Shown in pieces: positions 19,062 through 27,990 of a stretch of DNA of 64,000 bases. Position numbers and translations under genes: made by a program. The first letter of the stretch is position 1. The number at the start of each line of letters is the position of its first letter. Source of the DNA: Betaproteobacteria bacterium (GTDB taxonomy: Bacteria; Pseudomonadota; Gammaproteobacteria; Burkholderiales; Eutrophovitaceae); NCBI GenBank assembly GCA_020354125.1, contig CP070643.1:4007964-4071963 (forward strand), read 5' to 3'. A model generated the notes under the pieces. The model ran no database searches, was not told where the DNA came from, and saw only the letters and a program-made list of their open reading frames with translations.

Positions 19062-20396
19062 ATGGTGGAAACAGCGGCCGGCTCTGCGGCAGCGCATCGT
19101 ATTGTCGTAGTGGGAGGTGGAGCCGGAGGCCTTGAGCTCGTTACCAGGCTGGGAGATTCGTTGGGGCGCAAAGGTCTGGCCGAAGTCACGCTGATCGACA
19201 GTTCACGCACCCACTTGTGGAAGCCACTGCTGCACCGTGTTGCGGCCGGCAGCATGGATCTCAACGATCACGAAATCGACTATCTGGCGCAAGCTCGCTG
19301 GCATCATTTCCGGTTTCGGCTCGGGCGTATGGAAGGGCTCGACCGAGCCGGGAAACAAGTCCTTTTGGCAGCCACGCTGGATGAAGCCGGTACACAGATC
19401 ATTCCGGCGCGCTCGGTACCCTATGACACACTGATTGTCGCTGTCGGCAGCAAGACCAATGACTTTGGCACGCCTGGTGCCGCTGAGTTTGCCGTGTCAC
19501 TCGACTCACCCCGGGAAGCTGCCCGTTTCCACTCGCGCCTGCTCAATGCGTGTCTGCGCGCCAATACGCAAGACGAAGCGTTGCAGCCGGGCCAGTTGCA
19601 TATTGCCATCATCGGCGCCGGTGCCACTGGCGTCGAACTGGCCGCAGAGTTGCACAACACGACGCGCGAACTGGTGGCGTTTGGGCTCGATCGCATCGAT
19701 CCGGAACGCGATGTCAAAGTCAGCCTGATCGAAGCGGCGCCGAGAATTCTGCCTGTCCTGCCCGAGCGACTCTCGGATGCGACGTCTCAGTTACTTGAGA
19801 AAATGAATGTTGATGTGCTGACCGGTGAACGCGTCACCGAAGTCGGCCGCGACGGCGTTCATACCCAAAGTGGCCGTTTTGTGCCGGCCGAGTTGGTTGT
19901 ATGGGCTGCCGGCATCAAAGCGCCCGAGTTCCTCGCCGATCTCGATGGTCTGGAGTCAAACCGCGCCAATCAACTGGTCGTGCGCCAAACGCTGCAAACA
20001 ACACGCGATCCGAACGTATTCGCCATGGGCGATTGCGCGAGTTGCCCGTGGCCAGGCCGTGAGTTGCCTGTTCCGCCGCGCGCGCAGGCGGCGCACCAGC
20101 AGGCTTCACATCTTGCCAAGTGGCTTTGGCCGCACATGCAAGGTAAGCCGGCCAAGGACTGGACCTACCGCGACTTTGGTTCACTGGTATCGCTCGGTGA
20201 GTACAGCACCGTCGGTAGTCTGATGGGGGCACTGACCGGTGGAGCGATGATGATCGAGGGCTACTTCGCGCGTCTGATGTATCTTTCCTTGTACAAGATG
20301 CATGAGTATGCGTTACACGGCTTCGCCAAGGTCTTTCTCGACACGTTGGCGAGACTGATCATTCGTCGAACCGAACCGCACGTGAAGCTACATTGA
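19062..20396 (+). CDS. ndh: Type II NADH dehydrogenase-like FAD/NAD(P)-dependent oxidoreductase
   Basis: A 444-residue flavoprotein with two Rossmann folds: the FAD loop VVVGGGAGGLEL at about residues 15-26 and the NADH loop IAIIGAGATGVELAAELH near 178. The FAD-anchoring NVFAMGDCASCPWPG and the C-terminal amphipathic region (YFARLMYLSLYKMHEYAL) fit peripheral membrane NDH-2 enzymes that pass electrons from NADH to quinone. A hairpin (GCCTTGC/GCAAGGC, 18964-18992) separates it from leuA. Its TGA overlaps the TTG start of the next gene, an outer-membrane efflux component, which is an unusual partner for an NDH-2. Confidence 0.87.
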   Translation: MVETAAGSAAAHRIVVVGGGAGGLELVTRLGDSLGRKGLAEVTLIDSSRTHLWKPLLHRVAAGSMDLNDHEIDYLAQARWHHFRFRLGRMEGLDRAGKQVLLAATLDEAGTQIIPARSVPYDTLIVAVGSKTNDFGTPGAAEFAVSLDSPREAARFHSRLLNACLRANTQDEALQPGQLHIAIIGAGATGVELAAELHNTTRELVAFGLDRIDPERDVKVSLIEAAPRILPVLPERLSDATSQLLEKMNVDVLTGERVTEVGRDGVHTQSGRFVPAELVVWAAGIKAPEFLADLDGLESNRANQLVVRQTLQTTRDPNVFAMGDCASCPWPGRELPVPPRAQAAHQQASHLAKWLWPHMQGKPAKDWTYRDFGSLVSLGEYSTVGSLMGALTGGAMMIEGYFARLMYLSLYKMHEYALHGFAKVFLDTLARLIIRRTEPHVKLH

Positions 20397-21811
20397 AAGT
20401 CCGTCAATTGATAGCCCACGCCAGATGGTGCGCACCGCTGCTTGCCAGCGTGCTGCTGTGTGCGTGCCCGGCGCATCTGCCATATGAACCGGTCGACCTT
20501 GACGAAAAGTCTCCTAGCGCCGGGTTCAGGGACCGCGCTGCGGACGACATTACACTCGCCGAACTGGTGAGTGCCAGCGGTTATAAAGACGAATGGCCTC
20601 CCGAGCGGTGGCGGCTTGATACGTTGACGCTGCTCGGTCTTTATTTCAATCCGGATGTGGACGTTGCGCGCGCGCAGGCATTGGCATCGAACGCCGCGCT
20701 CGCCACAGCGGCGCAGCGCGCGCCACTCGCTGTCGAGCTCGCCGCCGAACACCACAGCCGTGAAGTCGACGGCACACCATGGAGTCTCGGCGTTGCCATC
20801 GGAATACCTATCGGGCGTCAGTCACGGCGGGAGGCGCGACTCGAGCGAGCGACGTTCATTGCGGATGCCGCCGAGATCGAAATTGCCGCTTCGATGTGGC
20901 GCGTGCGCGGGTCGGTCCGAGATGCTGTCATTGATCTGACCGCATCATCACAGCGCTCGCGCCTGCTCGAGCAGCAAGTGTCGATACACCGGGAGTTGAC
21001 GCGACTTCTGGAGCGGCGCGTCGAAGCCGGAATGCTCTCGGCTCGCGAGCTTGGCCGGGAGCGCACGGCACTAGCGACGGCACAAACGCAGCTGGCGCTC
21101 GAGCGATCCGCCTACACCGGTGCATACGGTGATCTGGCCAGTGCCCTGGGCCTGCCTCTGCAAACCGTGCAGTCGCTTACAATCGCTGAAGATGCCTTCC
21201 AACAAACGACCGAGGTCCCGGACCGGGACGCCGCGCGCGGCACAGCGTTGCTTAACCGACTCGACGTGCATGTGCGCCTGCTTGAATTCGGTGCCGCTGA
21301 TGCCGAAGTCAAGCTGGCCGTGGCTGAGCAATATCCTCGGGTCAGGATCAGGCCCGGCTTTTTCTGGGACCAGGGTGACAGCATATGGTCGCTTGCCAGC
21401 GTGCTGATACCACCCGTCACAGCGCAGGCCAAAGTGCGTGAAGCAGAGGCACGGCGTGAGGTCGCGGCTCGCCGATTTACGGCGCTGCAGATACATGCCA
21501 TTAGCGAAGTCGAGAGTGCCCGGGAAGTACTGCTGTCCACGCGCAGCAGTGTGACGGCGGCAAAGGACATTGTCGATCAGGCCGAACAACAATTTGAACG
21601 GATGCGCCGCTATTTTGAATCAGGCAGTGGAAACCGGGTTGAGCTGATGACAGCGCAACTGAATGCTGTACAGGCAAGACAGCATCTACTTGCTGCGCAA
21701 ATTGCGTGGCGCAAATCTGCCGCCCGCTACGAGGATGCCGTACAAGTCCCGGTATTGGGCGATTTTCTGAAACTACCCGAGCAACCGGCTATGGCCGGCG
21801 CAGCACTATGA
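20393..21811 (+). CDS. TolC-family outer-membrane lipoprotein of an RND efflux system
   Basis: A 472-residue protein with a lipoprotein signal peptide (SVLLCACPAH, probable lipidated Cys25) and the long amphipathic, Arg/Glu/Ala-rich helices of the outer-membrane efflux (TolC) family, in two halves (about 90-270 and 290-460). TTG 20393 is the only start that keeps the signal peptide, and it overlaps the ndh stop. Its TGA overlaps the ATG of the adaptor gene (ATGA). It would form the exit duct for the CzcA-like pump encoded downstream. The sequence is divergent, so the substrate cannot be read from it. Confidence 0.82.
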   Translation: MKVRQLIAHARWCAPLLASVLLCACPAHLPYEPVDLDEKSPSAGFRDRAADDITLAELVSASGYKDEWPPERWRLDTLTLLGLYFNPDVDVARAQALASNAALATAAQRAPLAVELAAEHHSREVDGTPWSLGVAIGIPIGRQSRREARLERATFIADAAEIEIAASMWRVRGSVRDAVIDLTASSQRSRLLEQQVSIHRELTRLLERRVEAGMLSARELGRERTALATAQTQLALERSAYTGAYGDLASALGLPLQTVQSLTIAEDAFQQTTEVPDRDAARGTALLNRLDVHVRLLEFGAADAEVKLAVAEQYPRVRIRPGFFWDQGDSIWSLASVLIPPVTAQAKVREAEARREVAARRFTALQIHAISEVESAREVLLSTRSSVTAAKDIVDQAEQQFERMRRYFESGSGNRVELMTAQLNAVQARQHLLAAQIAWRKSAARYEDAVQVPVLGDFLKLPEQPAMAGAAL

Positions 21812-22872
21812 AATTTACCGCTAGTCACATCGTTATCGCGTTGATGGCGTTCGTCATTGCGGTGCTGTCGTGGATACTGATCTACGTCTCACGCGACGAA
21901 TTGCGATTGCACGATGAAGAGATTGAGGAAGAGATCGAAATTGAGTCGACCGCCTTCGTTGACGCTGGCCGCCCAATTGTCCGTGTCGACTTGCAGAGCC
22001 AGGAAGCAAGCGGCATCGTTACCCAGGCGTTGCGCTCGGCGCAGTACGAGACATCGCTCTATGTCTATGGCAGCGTTGTCGACATCGCTCCATTGATCGA
22101 TCTGCGCGGCAGGTACTTGGCGGCCATCGGCGAGCGGCGCGCGCTGCGCGCAACGGTGTCTTCCGCGAAGCTCGAATACCAGCGTGCAAAAGCGCTTTAT
22201 GAAGATGACCGTAACATCTCCGAGCGCGCACTGCGCGACGCGGAGAGTCGCTTTCGTATCTCACAAGCGCGGCTCACTGCTGCCGAGTCCGCCGAGTCAG
22301 TGTTGCGTGATTCGATGCTTACTGCCTGGGGCCCCGAGGTGAGCGAATGGGCAATGCAAGCTGATTCGGCATCGTTGGCCCCCCTGTTGTCGCGCCGCGC
22401 AGTGCTGGTGCAACTGGTGTTCCCTCATCAACTTCCGCGCAGCGCCGCTGCGCCAAAATTGATGCTAACGCCGGTTACAGCGCGCGCCGAAGCGGTCGAG
22501 GGACGCTTCGTGTCCGCCGCGCCACGGGTAAGCGCTGCATTGCCCGGCAACACCTATTTCTACATCGTTGACGGGGCGGACCTGCGTGTCGGCGCGCGGG
22601 TGCTGGCACGGGTCGCGACTGATGATGCCAGCTTCGATGGCGTCATTGTTCCCAACGAAGCGGTGGTGTGGCACGCGGGCAAGTCATGGGCTTACCTGAA
22701 ACACGATCCGGAAACGTTTGGCCGCTATCCGATTTCCACTGAAAGTCAACTGGGCGAGGGTTGGTTTCAACAGACTTCGATGCGGGTTGGTGATGAAGTG
22801 GTCACCAGTGGCGCGCAACTGCTGCTCTCCGAGGAGCTAAAGTTCCAGATCCGCAACGAGAACGAGGATTAA
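21808..22872 (+). CDS. Periplasmic adaptor (membrane fusion protein) of RND efflux system
   Basis: A 354-residue adaptor. An N-terminal membrane segment (HIVIALMAFVIAVLSWILIY) is followed by a strikingly acidic stretch (HDEEIEEEIEIES). A helical hairpin spans about residues 110-170 (RALRATVSSAKLEYQRAKAL, RDAESRFRISQARLTAAES), and a beta-rich C-terminal domain ends with VGDEVVTSGAQLLLSEELKF, the usual end motif of HlyD/CusB-type adaptors. It overlaps the TolC-like gene by four bases and is followed after 73 bp by the pump. The lipoyl half-motifs are weak, so it is a divergent member. It joins the inner-membrane pump to the outer-membrane duct. Confidence 0.82.
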   Translation: MKFTASHIVIALMAFVIAVLSWILIYVSRDELRLHDEEIEEEIEIESTAFVDAGRPIVRVDLQSQEASGIVTQALRSAQYETSLYVYGSVVDIAPLIDLRGRYLAAIGERRALRATVSSAKLEYQRAKALYEDDRNISERALRDAESRFRISQARLTAAESAESVLRDSMLTAWGPEVSEWAMQADSASLAPLLSRRAVLVQLVFPHQLPRSAAAPKLMLTPVTARAEAVEGRFVSAAPRVSAALPGNTYFYIVDGADLRVGARVLARVATDDASFDGVIVPNEAVVWHAGKSWAYLKHDPETFGRYPISTESQLGEGWFQQTSMRVGDEVVTSGAQLLLSEELKFQIRNENED

Positions 22873-22945
22873 CAAGGGTGACTGCACCGAGCTCGCCTGG
22901 GCAAACAGCCACGCGAGGGATTTTTCAGCATATGCCTGAGCGGAA

Positions 22946-25900
22946 ATGATCGCTCTCCTGGTCCGCTTCTCGATCCGTCATGCCGGTGTGGTGGTTGCAC
23001 TCGCCGCCACCGTTGTTGCCTACGGTATCTACACCTTGTCGCGTGCCAATCTCGATGTGTTCCCGGAGTTTTCACCGAGCCAGGTGGTGCTGCAGATCGA
23101 AGCGCCGGGTTTTTCTTCGGAACTGGTCGAGACTTTGGTGACGCAGCCGATTGAGAGTGCGCTTGCTGGTATTCCGGGTCTGGACGGTATTCGCTCGCAG
23201 TCGATCCCCGGCTTGTCGGTGGTGACCGCCATTTTTGAAGACGGAACTGACACCTATCGTAATCGTCAGGTCGTCGGGGAGCGGCTAACAGCTCTCGCGA
23301 CCCAGATGCCAAAGGGCGTCGACGCGCCGACCATGACGCCGCTGACCTCCTCGGCGAGCACAGTTCTGGGAGTTGGCGTCACTTCCGAGACGCGTTCGCT
23401 GATGGAGCTGCGCACCCTGGTGGACTGGACGATTCGTCCCCACTTGCTGGCAGTACCAGGCGTCGCTGAAGTGAACGTGTTCGGCGGTGACGTGCGACAG
23501 TGGCAAATTCAGGTCGACCAATCGAAGCTGCGGCAGCTGGACCTGTCGCTCGAAGAAGTGGTCGAAGCCGCGCGTAACGCAACTGGCATGGCGGGCTCGG
23601 GCTTCATCAAGACACCCAATCAGCACATCATCATCCAGGCTGAGGCTCAGCCCGATGGCCTTGCCGACGTTGGCAGCCTGGTTGTGACTTACCGTGACGG
23701 CCAGGCGATCCGCTTGTCGGACCTGGCGCGCGTTGTTGAAGGCGCTGCGCCGTCGATCGGTGCCGCGGCGATTGATGCCGTACCCGGCGTGTTTCTCATG
23801 GTGCAGGGTCAGCTCGGCGCCAACACGCATGCAGTCACACAGGATCTCGAGCTGGCAATCGAGGAACTCGGACCCCTTCTCGACGCAGAGCAAATCACGT
23901 TGCATCCGGAACTGTTTCGTCCGGCCAACTTCATCGAAACCGCAGTGCGCAATGTTCGCAATGACGTGCTGGTCGGTTCGTTCCTCGTGGTGCTGGTGTT
24001 GTTCCTGTTTCTGAACAACGTACGCACCGCCCTGATTTGCACAGTCGCGTTGCCGGTTTCACTGTTGTCCGCGGTGGTGGTGCTCGACTACCTGGGTATT
24101 GCGCTGAATGTGATGGTGCTCGGCGGACTTGCCATCGCGATTGGTGAGGTCGTCGACGATGCAATTATCGACACCGAGAACATTTTCCGGCGGCTGCGAT
24201 TGAATCGTTTGGCGGCGGTACCGCGCGATGCCGCCGACGTGGTGCTTGATGCTTCGCTGGAAGTGCGAAAGTCTGTCGTTTATGCGACGTTCATTGTTGC
24301 GTTGGCTTTCGTGCCATTGCTGACTCTGTCGGGAATCGCCGGCAAGCTGTTCGCACCGCTCGGGATCGCCTACATATTTGCCATTCTCGCGTCACTTCTC
24401 ACCGCGGTCACCTTGACCCCGGCGCTGTGCTACCTGTTGCTGGCGCGGCGCGAACTGACCGCGGCCGATCCGCCCGTGGTGGCTTTTATTAGGCCGTACT
24501 ACCTGGCTCTGCTGGAACGTTTCGAGCGCTATCCGGGGCGCAATATCGCCATCACGTTTGCCGTCATTGCGGGTGGAATCGGGGTGCTGCCTTTGTTCAC
24601 CGGTGAGTTCATCCCGGCATTGCGCGAAGGCCATTACATAGTGCACATGACGGCAGTACCCGGCACGTCTGAGGCAGAGTCGTTACGCCTTGGCAGTCGC
24701 GTGTCGCAAGCGATTGGTTCCGTTGACGGTGTGCAATCAGTCGCCCAGTGGGTCGGGCGTTCGAAGAACGGAGCTGACACGTTTGGCACGCATTACAGCG
24801 AGTTCGAAGTCGAGATCGGCCCGCTTGGCGGTGCGGAACAGGCACGTGTGCTGCGCGAAATACGGGAAGTGCTGTCCGGAGAGCGAGGAGCAACGTTTCC
24901 CGGTGTGTCGTTTGGCGTGAACACGTTTCTCACCGAACGGATAGAGGAGACCATTACCGGGTTTGCCGCGCCTTTTGTCGTCGAGCTCTACGGTCCCGAG
25001 CTAGACTCGCTTGATCGCGACGCACTCGCTGTGGCAGCTGTACTGGCCGAGGTCCCTGGTGCGCTCGATGTCAGGTTACAGGCGCCACCGGGCACACCGC
25101 AGTTGACGGTGCGCTTGCGGCATGAGCGGATTGCGGCGCTGGGTATGACCCCAGCCTACGTCCTGCAGGCGGTGAATACCGCTTATGACGGTGCCATCGT
25201 TGGTCAGCTTCACCGCGGTAATCAGGTAATCGACCTGGTGGTTTCCCTTCCGCCGGAGGCGCATGGCGATGTTACAAGCGTCGAGCAATTGTTGCTGCGC
25301 AATCCCGAGAACCGGCTGGTGCGCCTCGATGAGGTGGCCGACGTGCGCCTGACCGGCGGGCGCTACAAGGTGCTGCACAATGGCGGACGGCGTATTCAGA
25401 CCGTGACGGCGAATCTTGCAGGGCGCGATCTGGGCAGTTTCGAGCGCGACGCGCGCGCTGCTATTAACGCGCAAGTGCAATTGTCGACCGGTAACTACAT
25501 GGTTCTCTCCAGCACGGCCGAGAGCCAGCGCCAGGCGCGGATCGATTTGGTCGTTCACTCTTTGCTCGCCGGCATTGGCGTTTTGCTGTTGCTCTATCTC
25601 GCCTTTAACCAGTTCCACAACATGGCGATCACCTTCCTTAATTTGCCGTTTGCACTGATCGGCGGCGTAGTTGCGGTGGTTGCCACTGGTGGCTGGCTGT
25701 CACTTGGTTCCCTGGTGGGATTCGTGACTTTGTTTGGTATTACCTTGCGCAATTCCATCATGCTGGTTTCGCACTACCACCATCTGGTGGAACAGGAGAG
25801 CCAGCCATGGAATCTGCAAACGGCCCTGCGCGGCGCCGGTGAGCGGCTGCCATCGATTCTGATGACCGCATTGTCGACCGGGCTGGGGTTGTTGCCGCTG

Positions 25901-26068
25901 GCGCTCGGCACCGGCGAGCCCGGACGCGAAATCGAGGGCCCGATGGCGACCATCATCATCGGCGGGTTAGCCACGTCGACGCTGCTCAATCTGCTGGTGC
26001 TGCCGACCGTGCTGTTGCATTTCGGCAGATTCGAACCCCGACCTCAGCGGCTTGTCCAAGCCCGATGA
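22946..26068 (+). CDS. RND efflux pump, CzcA/CusA-like (HME) subunit
   Basis: A 1040-residue inner-membrane proton-driven pump with the usual twelve-helix RND layout and two large periplasmic loops. The start RFSIRHAGVVVALAATVVAY and the DVFPEFSPSQV segment are typical of heavy-metal-efflux members. The TM4 proton-relay region is AIGEVVDDAIIDTENIFRRL. It follows a TolC-like lipoprotein and an adaptor on the same strand, completing a tripartite complex. Cation specificity (Cu/Ag or Co/Zn/Cd) cannot be assigned: no methionine triad or metal-chaperone gene was noticed. It could export another substrate. Confidence 0.88.
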   Translation: MIALLVRFSIRHAGVVVALAATVVAYGIYTLSRANLDVFPEFSPSQVVLQIEAPGFSSELVETLVTQPIESALAGIPGLDGIRSQSIPGLSVVTAIFEDGTDTYRNRQVVGERLTALATQMPKGVDAPTMTPLTSSASTVLGVGVTSETRSLMELRTLVDWTIRPHLLAVPGVAEVNVFGGDVRQWQIQVDQSKLRQLDLSLEEVVEAARNATGMAGSGFIKTPNQHIIIQAEAQPDGLADVGSLVVTYRDGQAIRLSDLARVVEGAAPSIGAAAIDAVPGVFLMVQGQLGANTHAVTQDLELAIEELGPLLDAEQITLHPELFRPANFIETAVRNVRNDVLVGSFLVVLVLFLFLNNVRTALICTVALPVSLLSAVVVLDYLGIALNVMVLGGLAIAIGEVVDDAIIDTENIFRRLRLNRLAAVPRDAADVVLDASLEVRKSVVYATFIVALAFVPLLTLSGIAGKLFAPLGIAYIFAILASLLTAVTLTPALCYLLLARRELTAADPPVVAFIRPYYLALLERFERYPGRNIAITFAVIAGGIGVLPLFTGEFIPALREGHYIVHMTAVPGTSEAESLRLGSRVSQAIGSVDGVQSVAQWVGRSKNGADTFGTHYSEFEVEIGPLGGAEQARVLREIREVLSGERGATFPGVSFGVNTFLTERIEETITGFAAPFVVELYGPELDSLDRDALAVAAVLAEVPGALDVRLQAPPGTPQLTVRLRHERIAALGMTPAYVLQAVNTAYDGAIVGQLHRGNQVIDLVVSLPPEAHGDVTSVEQLLLRNPENRLVRLDEVADVRLTGGRYKVLHNGGRRIQTVTANLAGRDLGSFERDARAAINAQVQLSTGNYMVLSSTAESQRQARIDLVVHSLLAGIGVLLLLYLAFNQFHNMAITFLNLPFALIGGVVAVVATGGWLSLGSLVGFVTLFGITLRNSIMLVSHYHHLVEQESQPWNLQTALRGAGERLPSILMTALSTGLGLLPLALGTGEPGREIEGPMATIIIGGLATSTLLNLLVLPTVLLHFGRFEPRPQRLVQAR

Positions 26069-26117
26069 AGTAGCGACGCGCGCTGGTACACTTACGCCTT
26101 TGCAGCGTGGCTGGCAC

Positions 26118-26167
26118 GCAAGATTACTGCGACTTTGGTCGCGCAAAATTACTGCGACTTCGGTTGC
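26118..26167 (+). repeat. Tandem direct repeat, two 25-bp units
   Basis: The units start at 26118 and 26143 and share GCAAGATTACTGCGACTTTGG with two or three substitutions. They lie in the short gap between the RND pump and the thioredoxin gene. They may be a local duplication or a paired binding site. Confidence 0.6.
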
Positions 26168-26215
26168 TCAACCTCATTCTACTGCCCGTATCAGCACAAC
26201 TGACTGGAGCCCGCC

Positions 26216-26593
26216 ATGGCGATCGTGGAAATCACCAAAGACAACTTTGACGAAGTGGTCAATAACAATGACGTGGTTGTTATTGATTTCTGGGCGGAGT
26301 GGTGTGGGCCCTGCAAGACATTCGCACCGATTTTCCAGGCCACTTCCGAAAAGTATCCTGATGTTGTGTTCGGCAAGGTCAATACCGAAGAGCAGATGGA
26401 ACTGGCCGGCCATTTTGACATCCGGTCGATTCCAACCCTGATGGTGGTGCGGGAAAAGGTCATTCTGTACGCCAAACCGGGTGCGGTGCCGGCCCAGTCT
26501 TTGGAGACCTTGGTCGACAAAATGTTGAAGGTCGACATGGTGCAGGTGCGGGACGAGATTGCCTCCGCCGAGGCACAGCAATCCAGTAGTTGA
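26216..26593 (+). CDS. Thioredoxin-family protein
   Basis: A 125-residue protein with a single thioredoxin fold and the canonical active site W29-C30-G31-P32-C33 (DFWAEWCGPCKTFAPIF). The cis-proline loop is FDIRSIPTLMVV. There is no signal peptide, so it is cytosolic and acts as a general disulfide reductase. It is slightly longer than TrxA through a charged C-terminal tail (VRDEIASAEAQQSSS). It stands alone between two RND efflux systems. A close paralogue of the housekeeping thioredoxin is more likely than TrxA itself, but this cannot be settled here. Confidence 0.88.
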   Translation: MAIVEITKDNFDEVVNNNDVVVIDFWAEWCGPCKTFAPIFQATSEKYPDVVFGKVNTEEQMELAGHFDIRSIPTLMVVREKVILYAKPGAVPAQSLETLVDKMLKVDMVQVRDEIASAEAQQSSS

Positions 26594-26674
26594 GACGGCC
26601 GGTACCTGGTGTAATCTGGCTATAGATTTTCGTAGCCGAGCGTAGAAAAGTCGTTTATCATCATTGAGGAATAA

Positions 26675-26690
26675 CTGACCCGTCGGTCAG
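26675..26690. promoter_or_regulatory. TetR-type palindromic operator candidate
   Basis: CTGACC and GGTCAG are perfect inverted arms around CGTC, 128 bp before the TTG start of the adaptor gene. This form is common for TetR/AcrR-family regulators that repress RND pump operons. No tetR gene lies in the window, so the regulator would be encoded elsewhere. A further half-site (GGTCAGTTAA) follows at about 26699. Confidence 0.45.
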
Positions 26691-26817
26691 AAAGGCGTGG
26701 TCAGTTAAGAAAATCGCTAACAAGACCACAAAGCCAGCCGGTGCCGTGCATCGCGCTGGCCGTTTTGTTCCCCGGGCCGGCGTTTAGGCGCCCGGACAGC
26801 TTGCAAGAGGTATCCCC

Positions 26818-27948
26818 TTGTACAAACGTCGCGGATCTTTACTCGTCCTCGGGGCTTTGGCGTCCTCGCTGCTACTGGCGGCCTGTGGCTCGGAACCCGA
26901 GGTTGGCAATCAGGCGGTCAAACCGGTGCAGACGGCCGCTGCCCCGCCCAAACCGATGGGTTTGCCGGTCAAGGCAGAGCCGGTCAAAGTCGGTGCGGTG
27001 ATCGATGAGGTGACAGCCGTCGGCTCGTTGCTGGCGGAAGAATCCGTGATCATTCGCCCCGAGATTGATGGCCGCATCGTCAGTCTGAACTTCCGTGAAG
27101 GTCAGTCGGTCAAGCGCGGTCAGCGGTTGCTCACTCTCGATTCAAGTGAATGGAAGGCGCAACTTGCGGCTGTGAAGGCTGAACTACGCACGGAACAGCA
27201 GCGCCATCAACGTGCCAGGGAGCTGTACGAACAGAAGTTCATCACCAAGGAAGCGCTCGACATCCAGGCCGGTGCCGTGGACCGGCTCGAGGCGCGTGTG
27301 ACGGAAGCGCAGGTTCGGGTGGACAAGACCATCGTCCGCGCGCCGTTTTCCGGTGTGGTCGGGCTGCGCGAGGTGAGTCCGGGCGCATACGTAAAGGCTG
27401 GCGACGATATCGTAATCCTTGAGAACCTGAGTTCAATCAAGGTCGATTTCCGAATCCCGGAGGTTCACCTTGGAAAAATCAGTCGCGAACAACCGGTGGC
27501 GTTACGGCTTGATGCTTTTCCGGGCGAAGAGTTTCAGGGACGCGTTTATGCCATACAGCCGGCAGTCGACGAGGAAACCCGTACCGTGCTGATGCGCGCC
27601 CGGGTATCGAACAAAGGATTCCGCCTCAAGCCGGGCATGTTCGTGCGGGTCGCTATGACCATGTCTACGCGTCCCAACGCGATCACCGTTCCGGAGCAAG
27701 CGCTATGGCCGCAGGGTAAGGACAACTTCGTTTTCAAGGTAGTCGACGGCAGGGCAATGCTGACCAAGGTCGAACTCGGTAATCGTCGGCCCGGGGAAGT
27801 GGAAATCAACCAGGGCCTTGCGCCTGGCGATGTGGTGGTAACCGAAGGACAGATCAAGCTGCGCGACGGTGCTCCGGTGATGGTCATGGGCGTACCCCCG
27901 GCATCGGGGAACTCGACGGCGCAAGACGGCGGCAGCAGGTCGGGCTGA
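26818..27948 (+). CDS. RND efflux periplasmic adaptor lipoprotein (AcrA/MexA-like)
   Basis: A 376-residue adaptor with a lipoprotein signal peptide (LASSLLLAACGSEPE, lipobox Cys23) after a TTG start. The lipoyl halves are clear (VIIRPEIDGRIVSLNFREGQ and VRAPFSGVVGLREVSPGAYV-like), with the coiled-coil hairpin between them (LRTEQQRHQRARELYEQKF), then a beta-barrel and the membrane-proximal domain (NAITVPEQALWPQG). It is followed after 42 bp by an AcrB-like pump, with which it should form a multidrug efflux complex. No outer-membrane component is adjacent, so a TolC from elsewhere, or the one at 20393, would be needed. A TetR-type operator lies upstream. Confidence 0.9.
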   Translation: MYKRRGSLLVLGALASSLLLAACGSEPEVGNQAVKPVQTAAAPPKPMGLPVKAEPVKVGAVIDEVTAVGSLLAEESVIIRPEIDGRIVSLNFREGQSVKRGQRLLTLDSSEWKAQLAAVKAELRTEQQRHQRARELYEQKFITKEALDIQAGAVDRLEARVTEAQVRVDKTIVRAPFSGVVGLREVSPGAYVKAGDDIVILENLSSIKVDFRIPEVHLGKISREQPVALRLDAFPGEEFQGRVYAIQPAVDEETRTVLMRARVSNKGFRLKPGMFVRVAMTMSTRPNAITVPEQALWPQGKDNFVFKVVDGRAMLTKVELGNRRPGEVEINQGLAPGDVVVTEGQIKLRDGAPVMVMGVPPASGNSTAQDGGSRSG

Positions 27949-27990
27949 CGAGCGCAACCGAATAGCGCCGACCTATAAGGAGACTGGTCA

